Assembly: GCF_039962255.1 (NCBI RefSeq)
Contig: NZ_JAMPKY010000001.1
Location: 930,001 to 994,000, forward strand
Source: Leptolyngbya subtilissima AS-A7
GTDB lineage: Bacteria; Cyanobacteriota; Cyanobacteriia; Phormidesmidales; Phormidesmidaceae
Length of the DNA: 64,000 nt
Reading direction: 5' to 3'
Below the pieces are notes generated by a model. It made no database searches. It worked only from the letters and a program-made list of their open reading frames with translations, and was not told the DNA's origin. The position numbers and the translations under genes are program-made. Of the stretch, positions 54,182-64,000 are shown in pieces (position 1 is the stretch's first letter; every line of letters starts with the position of its first letter).

Positions 54182-57052
54182 CTATTCCACCAGTTCGCGG
54201 AACCAGTTGTCGCTCCAGAGTTCATCAAAGGCAGGCTCGGTACGAGCTTCTTCGCGGTAGTCGGGATCGAGGCGCACTGCCTGCTGTAGCGCTTCCATGG
54301 CATTGTCGAACTGGCGTTGAAGGGCGTAGCAGAGGGCCTTGTGATAGTGGGCCTTGGGATAGTCGGGGTCAAGGGCGATCGCTCGATCAAAGCTCTTAAT
54401 CGCATCCTCATCGCGCCCCAGTTTCACCAGGGCCAGGCCCCGATTATCCCAGCCCTTAGGAGCGTCAGGGTTGAAGCGGGTGGCTTTGTCAAAGCTGGCC
54501 AGAGCATCGTCGTAGCGCTCTAGCTCAATCAGCGACAGACCCCGATTGAGCCAGGCGATCGCATCGTTGGCCTGGTACTCCACCGCCTTGTCAAAGGAGT
54601 TAAACGCCTCCTCGTGCTGTTGCAAAATGCCGTAGGACACGCCTCGGTTAACCCAGGCTTCGTGATATTCGGGGTGAATCTCTAGCGCTCGGTCAAAGGC
54701 GGCGATCGCATCTTCGCGGCGCTTGAGGCGGCTCAGAACCATGCCCCGGTTGAGCCAGGCCTTGGCGTCATCGGGGGTAATTTCGGTGAGCTGGTCAAAT
54801 ACCCCCAGGGCGTCTTCGTGGCGGCGCAGCTCCCGCAAAATAAGCCCCTTTTGCAGCAGTGCCACGGTGTGTTTAGGCTCTAGCTCTAGGGCATGGTCGA
54901 GGGAATCGATCGCCCCCTCCAGCTGCTCTAGCGCCTGCTGGGCTGTAGCTCGGTTGAGCCACACCTGGGTGTTGACCGGCTGAATGTCGAGGGCTTTGTC
55001 ATACTCGGCCACCGCCAGGGCATAGTCGCCGTCAGCCAGATAGCGATCGCCCCGGCCAATATATTCATCGGCGGTGAGAAACAGCTGGGGTCGGTTGGTC
55101 TCGAGCCGACCAATCTTGTCGGTAATCGTTTCGAACTGCTGCCGCGCCTCGCTCATAAACGAGTCGGCCAGGTACTGGGGCGACACTTCGCCCAGGCGGC
55201 GCATAATCTCGTCTTTTTGGTGCTGGGCTTCTGCCTGGATGGCCTCTAGCCGCACCCGGTAGCTCTGCTGTAAATCGCCCAAACGACCCAGGCTAACCTC
55301 GCGCCCGGCCTCAATATCGGCCTCCAATCGGGCAAAGCGCTCCGCCATTTCGGCCATCAGCCCGTCGAGCTGGGTGCGGGCCGCCGCCTCGCGCTCGGCG
55401 GTGGTGCTGCCCAAAGTAGCCAAATCTTCGCTGAGGCGGGCATCGAAGGTGTCGATTTTGTCGAGGATGCGATCGCGGCGGGTAAAGATAGTGCCACGTA
55501 CCTGATTGAGCTGCTCGGCAAAGGCCGCTTCCATCGCCCGCAGACCGTCGAGCACCTGGAGCTGCTGCTCCCCTGCCGCCTCTTGCAGCACCCGCACCTG
55601 CTGGCGAAAGGCGTTGGCGGTGCCCTCCACATCGGCCAGCAGCGTCGATCGCTGAATTTCGGCCTCGGTGGCCATCTGGCTGAGCTGACCCTGCAACGTC
55701 TGGGCCGTGCGCTGAAAGTCGTCGAGGGTGTTTTGCTGGCGAGCATCTACCTCGGCGCGGGTAGCCGTAAAGCGCTCCAGGGCCTCATCCGCCGCGCGGC
55801 GCAGGTCGCCCAGCAGCATATCCTGCTGCTTCTGAATATCGATCTTCAGGCCACCAAACTGAGCCAAAAACTCGTCGGCCTGACGGCGCAGATCAGCCAA
55901 GATGCGACTGCGCTGACCATCCACTTCACTGCGCAAGTTGGCAAACCGCTGGGTAAATTCGTCGATGGAGCGCTGAATGGTTTGCAACGCCAAGTCGCGC
56001 TCTCCTAGGGCACTCACTTGCAGATCGCCCAGCTGGCGGCTGATCTCCTCGGTTTGGGTTTGCAGACGAGTGAGACTGCCCTGGCGCAGTGCCTCTAGGG
56101 CCTCGGCAATGGTGGCGGCCTGGCGCTCAACCTGGTCGCTAGCCTGGGTGGTGAGCTGCTGGCGCAGGTCGGCTAGGGCCACCATGACGCGATCGCGCTC
56201 TTCCTGCATCGCTAGGGTCATCGTGCCCATTTGGTCAGCAAAGCTGGTTTCGGCGTTGCCGATCTTTTGCAGCACCGCATCCTGATGCACTTCTACATCG
56301 CTGCGCAGTCGGTTCACATCGCGCAAAAAGCCGGTCTGATTTTCTTCGAGGGTGCGAAACACGACGTCGCGCTGAAGCTGCGTGTCTTTGCGCAGGGTGG
56401 TGATTTCGTCATCGGCGGTCGCCCGCAGCCCGGTCAAGTGACCCACGAAGTTGGCCTCGGTCGACTCTAGCTTCACCTGCAAATCGCTCAGGGTCGACTG
56501 CCAATCGTTGATTGTGCGCGCTTTGAATTCCGCCAGGTCATCCACCAGCCGATTGAGCACCTGCTTTTTGGTTACCGCTTCTTCTTGGAAGCGATCGGTA
56601 CGGCTGTCTAACTCGGCGGCGCGCTCTTTCGCCTGATTGAGAATGTAGTCGAGGTCGCGGGTGGCCGTTTGAATTTTGGTTTCTAAATCGGTGATGTCGT
56701 TGATTTGGTTGCGCACAACGACAGAGACTTCTTGAATCACCGATCGCCGCATCAGCCACAGCATTACCACGCCAACGCTGAGCAGCAGCAGCAGCGTGCC
56801 CAACATGACAAAAAATAGAGTGGTGGCGCGACGAAAGGCTAGATCGGCCTCAGTGCTCAGCCGTTCTAGCTCGGCGGTGGTCGCCGTCTGGGCCAGCAGC
56901 ATTGGTTCTGAGGCTTGGGCAACGAGTTGAGGCTTGGCTTGTTGAGAATCTTGCGCGATCGCAGGCCGCACCACCCCGCCGCTGATCAACATCAGCGCCA
57001 GCAGCAATAGGGGTCGGGGAACATCGGCCAGGGAACGCATGGGCTGCCTCAT
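54182..57052 (-). CDS. Membrane-anchored coiled-coil protein with C-terminal TPR array
   Basis: The 956-residue protein has a signal-like N-terminus (about 11-34, ending AIAQD) and a membrane span (about 77-102, LFFVMLGTLLLLLSVGVVML). A very long coiled coil (about 105-650) contains a repeating unit of roughly 29 residues, visible as QRSRILADLRRQADEF, QQDMLLGDLRRAADEA, QQNTLDDFQRT and QRSTLLADVEG. Seven or more TPRs follow (about 665-935: ALAVAEYDKALDIQP, AWLNRGMVLSRLKRREDAIA, AIAWLNRGLSLIELERYDDA). The TPR part suggests protein docking and the coil a long spacer. Function unknown. Confidence 0.85.
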   Translation of the reverse strand: MRQPMRSLADVPRPLLLLALMLISGGVVRPAIAQDSQQAKPQLVAQASEPMLLAQTATTAELERLSTEADLAFRRATTLFFVMLGTLLLLLSVGVVMLWLMRRSVIQEVSVVVRNQINDITDLETKIQTATRDLDYILNQAKERAAELDSRTDRFQEEAVTKKQVLNRLVDDLAEFKARTINDWQSTLSDLQVKLESTEANFVGHLTGLRATADDEITTLRKDTQLQRDVVFRTLEENQTGFLRDVNRLRSDVEVHQDAVLQKIGNAETSFADQMGTMTLAMQEERDRVMVALADLRQQLTTQASDQVERQAATIAEALEALRQGSLTRLQTQTEEISRQLGDLQVSALGERDLALQTIQRSIDEFTQRFANLRSEVDGQRSRILADLRRQADEFLAQFGGLKIDIQKQQDMLLGDLRRAADEALERFTATRAEVDARQQNTLDDFQRTAQTLQGQLSQMATEAEIQRSTLLADVEGTANAFRQQVRVLQEAAGEQQLQVLDGLRAMEAAFAEQLNQVRGTIFTRRDRILDKIDTFDARLSEDLATLGSTTAEREAAARTQLDGLMAEMAERFARLEADIEAGREVSLGRLGDLQQSYRVRLEAIQAEAQHQKDEIMRRLGEVSPQYLADSFMSEARQQFETITDKIGRLETNRPQLFLTADEYIGRGDRYLADGDYALAVAEYDKALDIQPVNTQVWLNRATAQQALEQLEGAIDSLDHALELEPKHTVALLQKGLILRELRRHEDALGVFDQLTEITPDDAKAWLNRGMVLSRLKRREDAIAAFDRALEIHPEYHEAWVNRGVSYGILQQHEEAFNSFDKAVEYQANDAIAWLNRGLSLIELERYDDALASFDKATRFNPDAPKGWDNRGLALVKLGRDEDAIKSFDRAIALDPDYPKAHYHKALCYALQRQFDNAMEALQQAVRLDPDYREEARTEPAFDELWSDNWFRELVE

Positions 57053-57157
57053 CAGGACTGTCCTAATGGAATAGGACTAGGATACCTGATACTTCAAAGG
57101 GTTAGGGCAGGGGCAGGCAACATTTGGCTGGGGGTTTACTGGCCACTAGTGGCCTTT

Positions 57158-57691
57158 CTAACGGCCATAGTTGTAGCCGTTGGGCAAAATTGTCGTACCG
57201 TCGCAGCGGCTCTCGACCAGGTCGGCCCCCGTTGCCCGAAACAGGTTACACCGGCTGAGGTTGGCACCGCTAAGGCTGGCACCGCTAAGGCTGGCTCCAC
57301 TGAGACTAGCCCCTTCTAAATTGGCGGCACTGAGGTTAGCACCGCGCAGATCGGCCCCGCTGAGGTTGGCCCCACGCAGGTCGGCTTCACACAGACTGGC
57401 CCCGCGCAGATCGGCACGACCTAGATCAGCCCCGGTCAGCAGTGCGGCTTGCAGGTCGGCCCCGTAGAGGTTGACGTCGCCCAAATGGGCCTTTACTAAG
57501 CTCGCGCCCCCCAGTTTGGCCCCGCTGAGATTGCTGTAGGGAATGTAGCTCTCGTCTAGACAGCTACCCTGCAAGTCGATCTGACGCAAATCTACTTCGA
57601 ACAATTCAGCCCCGGTCAAATCGATCGCTGCAAAGCATCGCTGACCGTTTTGGTATGCCGCCAGCAGGGCATCTTTTGTAAGTCGATCCAT
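57158..57691 (-). CDS. Pentapeptide repeat protein
   Basis: The 177-residue protein is a right-handed quadrilateral helix of A(D/N)LxX units. After a short helix (about 1-20), repeats such as [20 protein letters not shown] and [20 protein letters not shown] run to about 160, followed by [18 protein letters not shown]. Such proteins are abundant in cyanobacteria and mostly of unknown role. A TTG start at 57736 would add 15 residues; neither start has a strong ribosome-binding site. Confidence 0.88.
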   Translation of the reverse strand: MDRLTKDALLAAYQNGQRCFAAIDLTGAELFEVDLRQIDLQGSCLDESYIPYSNLSGAKLGGASLVKAHLGDVNLYGADLQAALLTGADLGRADLRGASLCEADLRGANLSGADLRGANLSAANLEGASLSGASLSGASLSGANLSRCNLFRATGADLVESRCDGTTILPNGYNYGR

Positions 57692-57848
57692 CGCTGTTGC
57701 TGAAATCAGGCTGTAAGCCTGAGTATTTGTGCTCAACTAAACGTCACCTGCCAATGTAAACGTTTACGTTTCGCAACATGAGCGCGTTAAGCTTCTCTTC
57801 AGGTTTTTAGCGCTGGTTTGCTTGTTCGACAGGGGCTGATCTCGCTCT

Positions 57849-58067
57849 TTAAGCTTCTTCCACTGAGCTGTTGTGTTTGGCCGTCCGGATCTCAGGACTC
57901 AAACCTTTGATGGTACCGACAGGCTTCAGCTGACGTAGCGTTTTCCCAGGAGCATGCCACGGATCGTTTTGAAGTCGTGCTGACCTGGTACTTAGCACTT
58001 GGCTAGATGCTGACTGCCCATCGGCAAGATGCTCGATTGGGAGAGTCGCCGGGGGCAGCGATCCCAT
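57849..58067 (-). CDS. Possible small protein divergent from the SagB gene
   Basis: The 72-residue ORF starts at an ATG with AGGA at good spacing. It reads MGSLPPATLPIEHLADGQSA, then LSTRSARLQNDPWHAPGKTL and GTIKGLSPEIRTAKHNSSVE. It is soluble, rich in Ser and Thr, and without Cys. No family is recognised, and it may be a chance frame. It lies divergent from the SagB-type gene, with 95 bp between starts. Confidence 0.4.
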   Translation of the reverse strand: MGSLPPATLPIEHLADGQSASSQVLSTRSARLQNDPWHAPGKTLRQLKPVGTIKGLSPEIRTAKHNSSVEEA

Positions 58068-58162
58068 GCTTTTCCTGTAGGCTACACTGATCACACCTGC
58101 CCGGCGCGGCCCGCGATGGCCCTTTGGGTCGGCCTTTGATCATCGCACCCTCCCCTCCGGCC

Positions 58163-59710
58163 ATGCCCGACGCCCTGGTTTCCATCGCCCAGCACTACCA
58201 CAGCCGTACCAAGTACGACCCCGACACCCTTGAGTCGAAGGCACGGCCCCTCGACTACAGTCGCCAGCCCACTCCTTTCAAGACCTACCGGGTGGGGACC
58301 GAGATTGACCTCAAACCCTATATAGACGAGAGCAACCCGCCGGAGCCAGACAGCGAGCGGGTCGATTGGATGCGATTGTCGCGGCTGCTGATCAACGCCT
58401 ACGGGCTGACGGCCAAGTTTCCGACTGCCACGGGGCAGACCTTTTACCTGCGATCGGCCCCCTCGGCGGGAGGGCTGTATCCGGCGGAGATCTATATTAT
58501 TTCGCGTGGTACTCGGCTGCTGCCAGCGGGGCTCTACAACTACCAGGCCCGCAGCCACAGCCTCTGGCGCTACTGGGATGACCACGGCTGGCAGAATTTA
58601 CAGCGGGCTTGCTTTTGGCACCCAGCACTGGAGGCCACCCATTTAGCCCTGGTGGTGACGGGGGTGTTCTACCGTTCCGCCTGGCGCTACCAAGACCGAG
58701 CCTACCGCCGCATTTGCCTTGATGTGGGCCATCTATTGGGCAATCTGGAGCTGGCTTGCGCCCTGGTTGACTATCGCCCCCACCTGGTGGCCAGCTTTGC
58801 TGACGAGGCTGTGGCTGAGCTGCTCTACATCGACGCCACCCAGGAGGGAGCGTTGGCGGTACTGCCCCTGGCCGACCTGCTGCTGGTGGAGCAAAACTTG
58901 CCCTGTGCCCAGGTGGCCTTTGCTACGTCACCCCAGACCCAGTTCCCATCGGTGCCCGATGGAGAACTGCTGAGTTATTTTCACCAGGCGACTGCCATTG
59001 CCCCCACCGCCGATGTGCCCCCGTGGGCGATGCGCCCCACGGGCGATACCCCCCAGCCCGCTGATACCCTCGAAGATAAGTACAACTTGCCCTTTGGGTT
59101 GCGGGTGCCCACTACTACCGCCTCGATCGCCTGGGGACCCCAGCTAGAAGAGCTAGAGATCACGGTATTCAAACGGCGATCGACCCGGCGCTACACCGGT
59201 GGTTCAATTTCCCTAGAGGCGCTGAGGCTATTGCTCGACTTTACCTACCAGCCCCACCATTATTCTAACCAGGGGCTTGACCCCGACCCCGACTACTGCG
59301 ATCGCAGCCTGGTGCATACTTTCGTGGTGGCCTGCGGAGTCGAGGGGCTTGACGATGGCTGCTACTACTATGCTCCCCGCAGTGAAGAGCTGCGCCAGGT
59401 GCGCTTTAAAAACTTTCGCCGCGAGCTGCACTACCTCTGTCTGGGGCAAGAGCTGGGCCGCGATGCCGCCGCCGTGGTGTTTCACACCGCTGACCTAGCG
59501 GGAGCGGTGGCGGCCTACGGCGATCGCGTCTATCGCTATCTGCACCTAGATGCCGGACACCTGGGTCAGCGGCTCAATCTGGCCGCCGTCCGGCTGGGGC
59601 TAGGGGTGAGCGGCATCGGCGGCTTTTTCGACGACCAAGTCAATGAGGTGTTGGGCATTCCACCCGACGAAGCGGTGATTTATGTGACTACTTTGGGGCA
59701 GCCAGGATAG
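58163..59710 (+). CDS. SagB/ThcOx family flavin-dependent oxidoreductase
   Basis: SagB-type enzymes are FMN nitroreductase-fold dehydrogenases; the best-known members oxidise azolines to azoles in peptide natural products. The 515-residue protein has two nitroreductase-like halves. The first has AKFPTATGQTFYLRSAPSAG, then GLYPAEIYIISRG. The second starts at FKRRSTRRYTGGSISLEAL and has a flavin-site-like GVSGIGGFFDDQVNEVLGIP near the end. The N-terminus, HYHSRTKYDPDTLES, is also SagB-like. ATG 58163 was chosen over a TTG at 58124. No cyclodehydratase or precursor gene is adjacent. Confidence 0.85.
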   Translation: MPDALVSIAQHYHSRTKYDPDTLESKARPLDYSRQPTPFKTYRVGTEIDLKPYIDESNPPEPDSERVDWMRLSRLLINAYGLTAKFPTATGQTFYLRSAPSAGGLYPAEIYIISRGTRLLPAGLYNYQARSHSLWRYWDDHGWQNLQRACFWHPALEATHLALVVTGVFYRSAWRYQDRAYRRICLDVGHLLGNLELACALVDYRPHLVASFADEAVAELLYIDATQEGALAVLPLADLLLVEQNLPCAQVAFATSPQTQFPSVPDGELLSYFHQATAIAPTADVPPWAMRPTGDTPQPADTLEDKYNLPFGLRVPTTTASIAWGPQLEELEITVFKRRSTRRYTGGSISLEALRLLLDFTYQPHHYSNQGLDPDPDYCDRSLVHTFVVACGVEGLDDGCYYYAPRSEELRQVRFKNFRRELHYLCLGQELGRDAAAVVFHTADLAGAVAAYGDRVYRYLHLDAGHLGQRLNLAAVRLGLGVSGIGGFFDDQVNEVLGIPPDEAVIYVTTLGQPG

Positions 59711-59784
59711 TCAAGGTAGTTTAAACAGTAGATCGATCATCCCTTAGAGTTGATTGTTGCTCTGCTCAGTTGTGGCGTTGTGCT

Positions 59785-62700
59785 ATGGCCCAGCCTCGGT
59801 CTCAGACCCCAATTACAGAAGAAGGCCCTTTGCACCAAGAAGCGGCACCGCGTGACCCAGTGAGCCTGCTGCTGCTGGTTGGGGACGGCGCTGAACGCAC
59901 CCGGTTTAACCCGCCCGCTGCGATCGCCTCGCCCGCCTTTACCCTGATCGAGGCCGCTACGCTCACCCAAGCTTTGGACCTGTGGCTCACCGGCATGGCA
60001 GACTGGGCCGTCCTAGACTTAGTCTGGGCCGCAGGCAGCGGGCTAGCATTTTTGAGCGCCCTGGGCGAATGCCAGCAGCGTCCCCTGCCTGTGGTGGTGC
60101 TGGTTGGGCCTGGGCAGGAGCGCACTGCCTTAGAGGCAATGAAGCTCGGGGCCGCTGATTACCTCTTTGCAGAGGACTTCACTCCGGAAGATCTCTGGGC
60201 CAGGTTGAAGAAAGCTGGCCTAGGAGCGCAGCGAACGCTCGCCAATACCCCATATAAAGCTCGCCAGCACTACCAAAATCTGGTCGAAAACTCCCCCGAT
60301 ATTATTGAACGGTTTGATCGCAACCTGCGCCATCTCTACGTCAGCCCGGCGCTAACCAGAATTTTGGGTATGGATGCGGCCGCCTTTTTGGGCAAAACCT
60401 GTCGCGATCTCGGTTTTGACGACGCCATGGTCAACGACTGGGAAGCGGCGGCGGCTGTGGTGCTAGTTACTGGAGAGAAGCAGTCGATTGAATTCACCAC
60501 CCCGACGGCCAACGGCTGGCGACACTTTGAGATGGCGATCGCCCCCGAGTGGTCTAAGCAAGGCCAGATTGAGTCGTTGCTGTGTATTTCGCGCGACATT
60601 AGCGATCGCGTGGTGGCCCAGCAGACCCAGCAGCGACTGCTCACCGAGGCCCAGACGGCCCAGCGCGAAGCCCAGTCGGCGCGAGACGGGCTAGTCCGCG
60701 TGTTTGACCGCATCAACGACGGCATTATTGCCTTTGACCGCAATTCGCGCTGCGTATACCTCAACCCCAGCGGCGAGCAAATCCTAGGGCGATCGGCGTT
60801 AAGGATCCTCGGCAACCACGTCTGGGACGAGTTCCCCGAGGCGGTGGATACCCCCATTTACGAGGTCTATCACCGCACCATTGAGCAGCAGCAGCCCGAG
60901 TTTTTGGAGTACTACTTTCCGCCCTTAGACAGCTGGTTTGAGATGCGGCTCTATCCCGACAGCAAGGGCACCACGGTCTATTTTACAGATATTAGCGATC
61001 GCAAAGCCGCCGCCGCCAGCCGCCAAAAAACCGAGCAGCTGCGCCACGAGCTAGCGCTGCTAGAACGCATCCTAGAATCAGTTTTGGCGGGCTATTGGGA
61101 TATCGATTTTGTCGCCAACACCGCCTATATGAGCCCTAGCCTCAAGCGCATGTTTGGCTACGCCGACCACGAATTGTCTGACGCCATCGACACCTGGCAA
61201 ACCCTGATTTTGCCCGAGGATTTGTCCCCCACCCTGGACAATTTCAATCAACATATTCAGAGCCACGGCCAGGTGCCTTACTACAATGAAGTGCGCTATC
61301 GCCACAAAGACGGTTCGATTGTTTGGGTGATCTGCGCTGGCCAGGTGATTGCCTGGGATGACGCCGGTCATCCCAGGCAGATGGTAGGCTGCCATGTTGA
61401 CATCACCCAGCTAAAGCAGACCGACGCACAGCTGAGAAAAAGTCGAGTTCATCTTCAGGAAGCTCAGCGCATTGGTAATCTGGGCAGTTGGGAGTTTGAA
61501 GTGGCCACCGATCGCATCATTTGGTCAGAGCAGGTCTACCGCATTTTTGGCCTAGAAGTAGGGACCAGCCTCCTCAGTTTTGAGGCGTTGCAAAGCTGCT
61601 TCCATCCAGACGATCAAAACCGCCACCGTCAGACCGTAGAGGCGACCCTGACGACCCACCAGCCATACGACGACGAATTTCGCATTGTGCGCGCCGATGG
61701 CAGCGAGGGCTATATCCACGCCAAGGGCGAAGCCCTGGTTGATAGCGCTGGCCAGCTCACCCACCTAACCGGCACCGTGCAAGACATTAGCGAACGCAAG
61801 CAGCACAACGCTGAGAGGCAAAACCTGTCGCTGCGCCTTTCCCTGGCCCTCGAATCAGCCCGTATTGGCATTTGGGAAAGGGTTTTAGGCACCGATGAGG
61901 TGATCTGGGATCAGTGCCTGATTGACCTGTACGGCTTTGCTCGGTTGGGGCATCAGGCCACCTACCAAGACTGGCGAGTCCAGGTCTATGCCGACGACCT
62001 TGCGTGGGTTGAAGCCGCTGCCCAGGCTCTCATTGACAACAATAGCCCCTACGACGTGGAGTTTCGAGTCTGGCGGGGTGATGGCAGTCTAGGCTGGATT
62101 CACTCTAGCGCTCTGGTACAGCGAGACGCCCATGGCCAGCCCGTAAGCATTATCGGCATTAACTACGACATTACCGACCAAAGACAGGCCACCGTTGAGC
62201 TTGAGGACCTCTCAGCCCGGTTAACGCTAGCCTTAGAATCGGGGAGCTTTGGCTGTTGGGACTGGAATGTCGTCACCAATGACATCAACTGGGATCAGCG
62301 CCTGATCGAGCTATATGACTTTGATGAGGAACGGCCTACTACATACCAAGACTGGCGCAATCGGGTTCACAGCGACGATCTGCAGTTAGCAGAAGCGGCC
62401 CTCCAGACTGCCCTCGAAACCGGTGCCCCTTATGACGGTGAGTTTCGCATCTGTCGCAGGGACGGCGAACTGCGTTGGATTAAGGCCACCGCATTGGTCT
62501 ATCGCACCCCCGAGGGGCAGCCCCTCAGCATGGTAGGTATCAACTACGACATTACTGAGAAGAAGCGGGCAGAGACCCAACTGCAAGAGCTGTCCCTACG
62601 GCTGTCCTTGGCCCTAGAGTCGAGCAAATTGGGCAGCTGGGAGCTGGATCTGATGACTGAACAGGTCAACTGGGATCAGCGCATGTATGCCATGTATAGC

Positions 62701-63690
62701 CTTACCCCTAGAGAGTCAGGGCTGACTCTTCAAGATTGGCGTCACCGCATTTATAGCGAAGATAGGAATTGGATGGATGTCGAATTTGCCCGTATTCTTG
62801 AGGGCGATTCCCCGCCCACCCTTGAGTTTCGCATTGACCGGGGCAACGGCGAACTCCGCTGGATCAGAGCCACTGCCGTAGCCCAGTACGACTCCAACGG
62901 TCGACCCGTACGCATGATTGGGACCAACGCTGACATTACCGAGGCCAAGCAGGCTGAGCAGCATCTGCTGCGCACTACCGCCCAGCTCGAAGCCTCGAAC
63001 CACGAGCTCGAGGCCTTTGCCTACTCGGTCTCCCACGACCTGCGCGCTCCGCTGCGGGCGATTGACGGGTTTAGCCGCGCCCTAGTCGAAGACTACGGCG
63101 ACCAGTTTGGGGAAGAGGGGCAAGATTATTTCAGCCGCATTCGTCACAACGTCGGCCGCATGGGGCAGCTGATTGACGATCTGCTACGGCTGTCGCGGGT
63201 GTCGCGCCAGGCCATGACCTACGTGTCCATTAACCTCAGCGCCCTGGTGCAGGAGCAGATCGATGAACTGCAGAGGGTGGATGCCGATCGCACGGCCACC
63301 GTCACCATTGCCCCCGCCCTCACCGTAACCGCCGACCCAACGCTGATGCGGGTGGCGATCGCCAACCTGGTGCAAAACGCTTGGAAATTTACGGCCCAGC
63401 AGCCCAGCGCCTGCATTGAGTTTGGGCTTGAAAGGCAGCAGGGTGAGCCCGTCTACTACCTGCGCGACAACGGCGCTGGGTTTGACATGGCCTACGCTGA
63501 CAAGCTGTTTGGGGTGTTTCAGCGTCTGCACAACACCGACGAGTTTCCCGGCACCGGCATTGGCCTGGCGACGGTGCAGCGAGCGCTGCACCGTCAGGGG
63601 GGGCGGGTCTGGGCCGTCGCCGCCGTCGAGCAGGGGGCCACCTTCTACTTCACCTTGCCTCAGGCCCCAGGGGTCGAGGTGCAGCCATGA
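59785..63690 (+). CDS. Multi-PAS sensor histidine kinase
   Basis: The 1301-residue kinase has no obvious membrane span. A receiver-like N-terminal domain (about 30-145, [20 protein letters not shown]) is followed by seven PAS units at about 160, 300, 425, 560, 690, 815 and 940. The last three are close relatives with a shared LALES...W...WDQ pattern at a spacing near 126 residues. The HisKA H-box is [20 protein letters not shown], of the phytochrome-like type. The HATPase has [30 protein letters not shown] and [13 protein letters not shown], so it looks active. Its stop overlaps the start of the response-regulator gene. Confidence 0.92.
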   Translation: MAQPRSQTPITEEGPLHQEAAPRDPVSLLLLVGDGAERTRFNPPAAIASPAFTLIEAATLTQALDLWLTGMADWAVLDLVWAAGSGLAFLSALGECQQRPLPVVVLVGPGQERTALEAMKLGAADYLFAEDFTPEDLWARLKKAGLGAQRTLANTPYKARQHYQNLVENSPDIIERFDRNLRHLYVSPALTRILGMDAAAFLGKTCRDLGFDDAMVNDWEAAAAVVLVTGEKQSIEFTTPTANGWRHFEMAIAPEWSKQGQIESLLCISRDISDRVVAQQTQQRLLTEAQTAQREAQSARDGLVRVFDRINDGIIAFDRNSRCVYLNPSGEQILGRSALRILGNHVWDEFPEAVDTPIYEVYHRTIEQQQPEFLEYYFPPLDSWFEMRLYPDSKGTTVYFTDISDRKAAAASRQKTEQLRHELALLERILESVLAGYWDIDFVANTAYMSPSLKRMFGYADHELSDAIDTWQTLILPEDLSPTLDNFNQHIQSHGQVPYYNEVRYRHKDGSIVWVICAGQVIAWDDAGHPRQMVGCHVDITQLKQTDAQLRKSRVHLQEAQRIGNLGSWEFEVATDRIIWSEQVYRIFGLEVGTSLLSFEALQSCFHPDDQNRHRQTVEATLTTHQPYDDEFRIVRADGSEGYIHAKGEALVDSAGQLTHLTGTVQDISERKQHNAERQNLSLRLSLALESARIGIWERVLGTDEVIWDQCLIDLYGFARLGHQATYQDWRVQVYADDLAWVEAAAQALIDNNSPYDVEFRVWRGDGSLGWIHSSALVQRDAHGQPVSIIGINYDITDQRQATVELEDLSARLTLALESGSFGCWDWNVVTNDINWDQRLIELYDFDEERPTTYQDWRNRVHSDDLQLAEAALQTALETGAPYDGEFRICRRDGELRWIKATALVYRTPEGQPLSMVGINYDITEKKRAETQLQELSLRLSLALESSKLGSWELDLMTEQVNWDQRMYAMYSLTPRESGLTLQDWRHRIYSEDRNWMDVEFARILEGDSPPTLEFRIDRGNGELRWIRATAVAQYDSNGRPVRMIGTNADITEAKQAEQHLLRTTAQLEASNHELEAFAYSVSHDLRAPLRAIDGFSRALVEDYGDQFGEEGQDYFSRIRHNVGRMGQLIDDLLRLSRVSRQAMTYVSINLSALVQEQIDELQRVDADRTATVTIAPALTVTADPTLMRVAIANLVQNAWKFTAQQPSACIEFGLERQQGEPVYYLRDNGAGFDMAYADKLFGVFQRLHNTDEFPGTGIGLATVQRALHRQGGRVWAVAAVEQGATFYFTLPQAPGVEVQP

Positions 63691-64000
63691 CGGCGCTGCG
63701 CCCCATTCTGCTAGTCGAAGACAACCCCGACGATGAGCGTCTGACCCTGCGCGCCCTGCGCCGGAGCAACCTGAGCAACACTATCGTGGTTGCCCGCAAC
63801 GGCGAAGAGGCCCTGCGGCAGGTGTTTACCTCAACCCCACTACCCTGCGTGGTGCTGCTCGACCTCAAACTGCCCAAGATCGATGGGCTAGAGGTGCTGC
63901 AACAGATTCGGGCCAGCGATCGCACCCGACTGCTGCCGGTCGTCATCCTTACCTCGTCCAGCGAAGACCGGGATATCATTGAAAGCTACAGCCTGGGAGC
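63687..64000 (+). CDS. Response regulator receiver protein (cut by window end)
   Basis: The ATG overlaps the kinase stop (ATGA), so the two are translationally coupled and likely a cognate pair. The visible 104 residues are a receiver domain: [20 protein letters not shown] (acidic pocket), [20 protein letters not shown] (phospho-acceptor Asp), then [20 protein letters not shown] with the conserved Ser/Thr. The style is that of Rcp1-like single-domain regulators that follow phytochrome-type kinases. The C-terminus, and any output domain, are outside the window. Confidence 0.93.
   Translation, partial: MTALRPILLVEDNPDDERLTLRALRRSNLSNTIVVARNGEEALRQVFTSTPLPCVVLLDLKLPKIDGLEVLQQIRASDRTRLLPVVILTSSSEDRDIIESYSLG

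Overview
The window is cyanobacterial chromosome. It carries the circadian kai locus, ndhL next to a DUF3007 gene, UPF0182, DUF4079 and DUF4168 genes, and the octamer GCGATCGC (HIP1, e.g. 2013-2020) recurs throughout on a fairly GC-rich background. Gene content and style suggest a filamentous Leptolyngbya/Nodosilinea-type organism; that placement is inference. I see no rRNA, tRNA or CRISPR.

Layout. 0-7.7 kb: kaiA, kaiB and the start of kaiC on the minus strand; divergent from kaiA, a degenerate hybrid sensor kinase followed by a PAS/GAF/GGDEF/EAL c-di-GMP enzyme. 7.8-9.9 kb: trpA, DUF3007, ndhL and a MOSC protein. 10.4-18.7 kb: a four-gene operon of exported proteins with overlapping or nearly overlapping ends (DUF11 protein, large outer-membrane barrel, beta-helix/OmpA protein, second DUF11 protein); this is the best candidate for an undescribed system. 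18.7-23.1 kb: pyroglutamyl-peptidase-like gene, hisH, rsmD, HPP-family membrane protein, miaB. 23.2-25.4 kb: a REP-associated transposase (RAYT) between two perfect inverted 30-nt REPs, then an AT-rich island of small genes with a diverged repeated 3' flank. 25.5-31.5 kb: a nitrate/bicarbonate/cyanate-type ABC transporter, queC, cdsA. 31.5-34.3 kb: an arsenate-efflux pair (arsJ plus GAPDH) behind a promoter with two matching operator-like repeats. 34.4-45.5 kb: Uma2, a fused 5-oxoprolinase with four in-frame repeat-like inserts, fcl, a pilin-like protein, the glutathione-dependent formaldehyde pair frmA/frmB, DUF4168, TetR, and a glutathione S-transferase. 45.9-57.7 kb: a protein with a TIR/deoxyribosyltransferase-like motif, DUF4079, UPF0182, a lipoprotein, a glycosyltransferase, an SGNH hydrolase, a coiled-coil/TPR protein and a pentapeptide protein. 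57.8-64 kb: a stand-alone SagB-type oxidoreductase with a small divergent ORF, then a seven-PAS histidine kinase overlapping a response regulator cut by the window end.

Themes. Signalling genes lie at both ends. Thiol and detoxification genes (arsJ/GAPDH, frmA/frmB, GST, oxoprolinase, pyroglutamyl peptidase) are spread through the middle. Several families of short palindromic repeats sit between genes, and some appear to have entered coding sequence.
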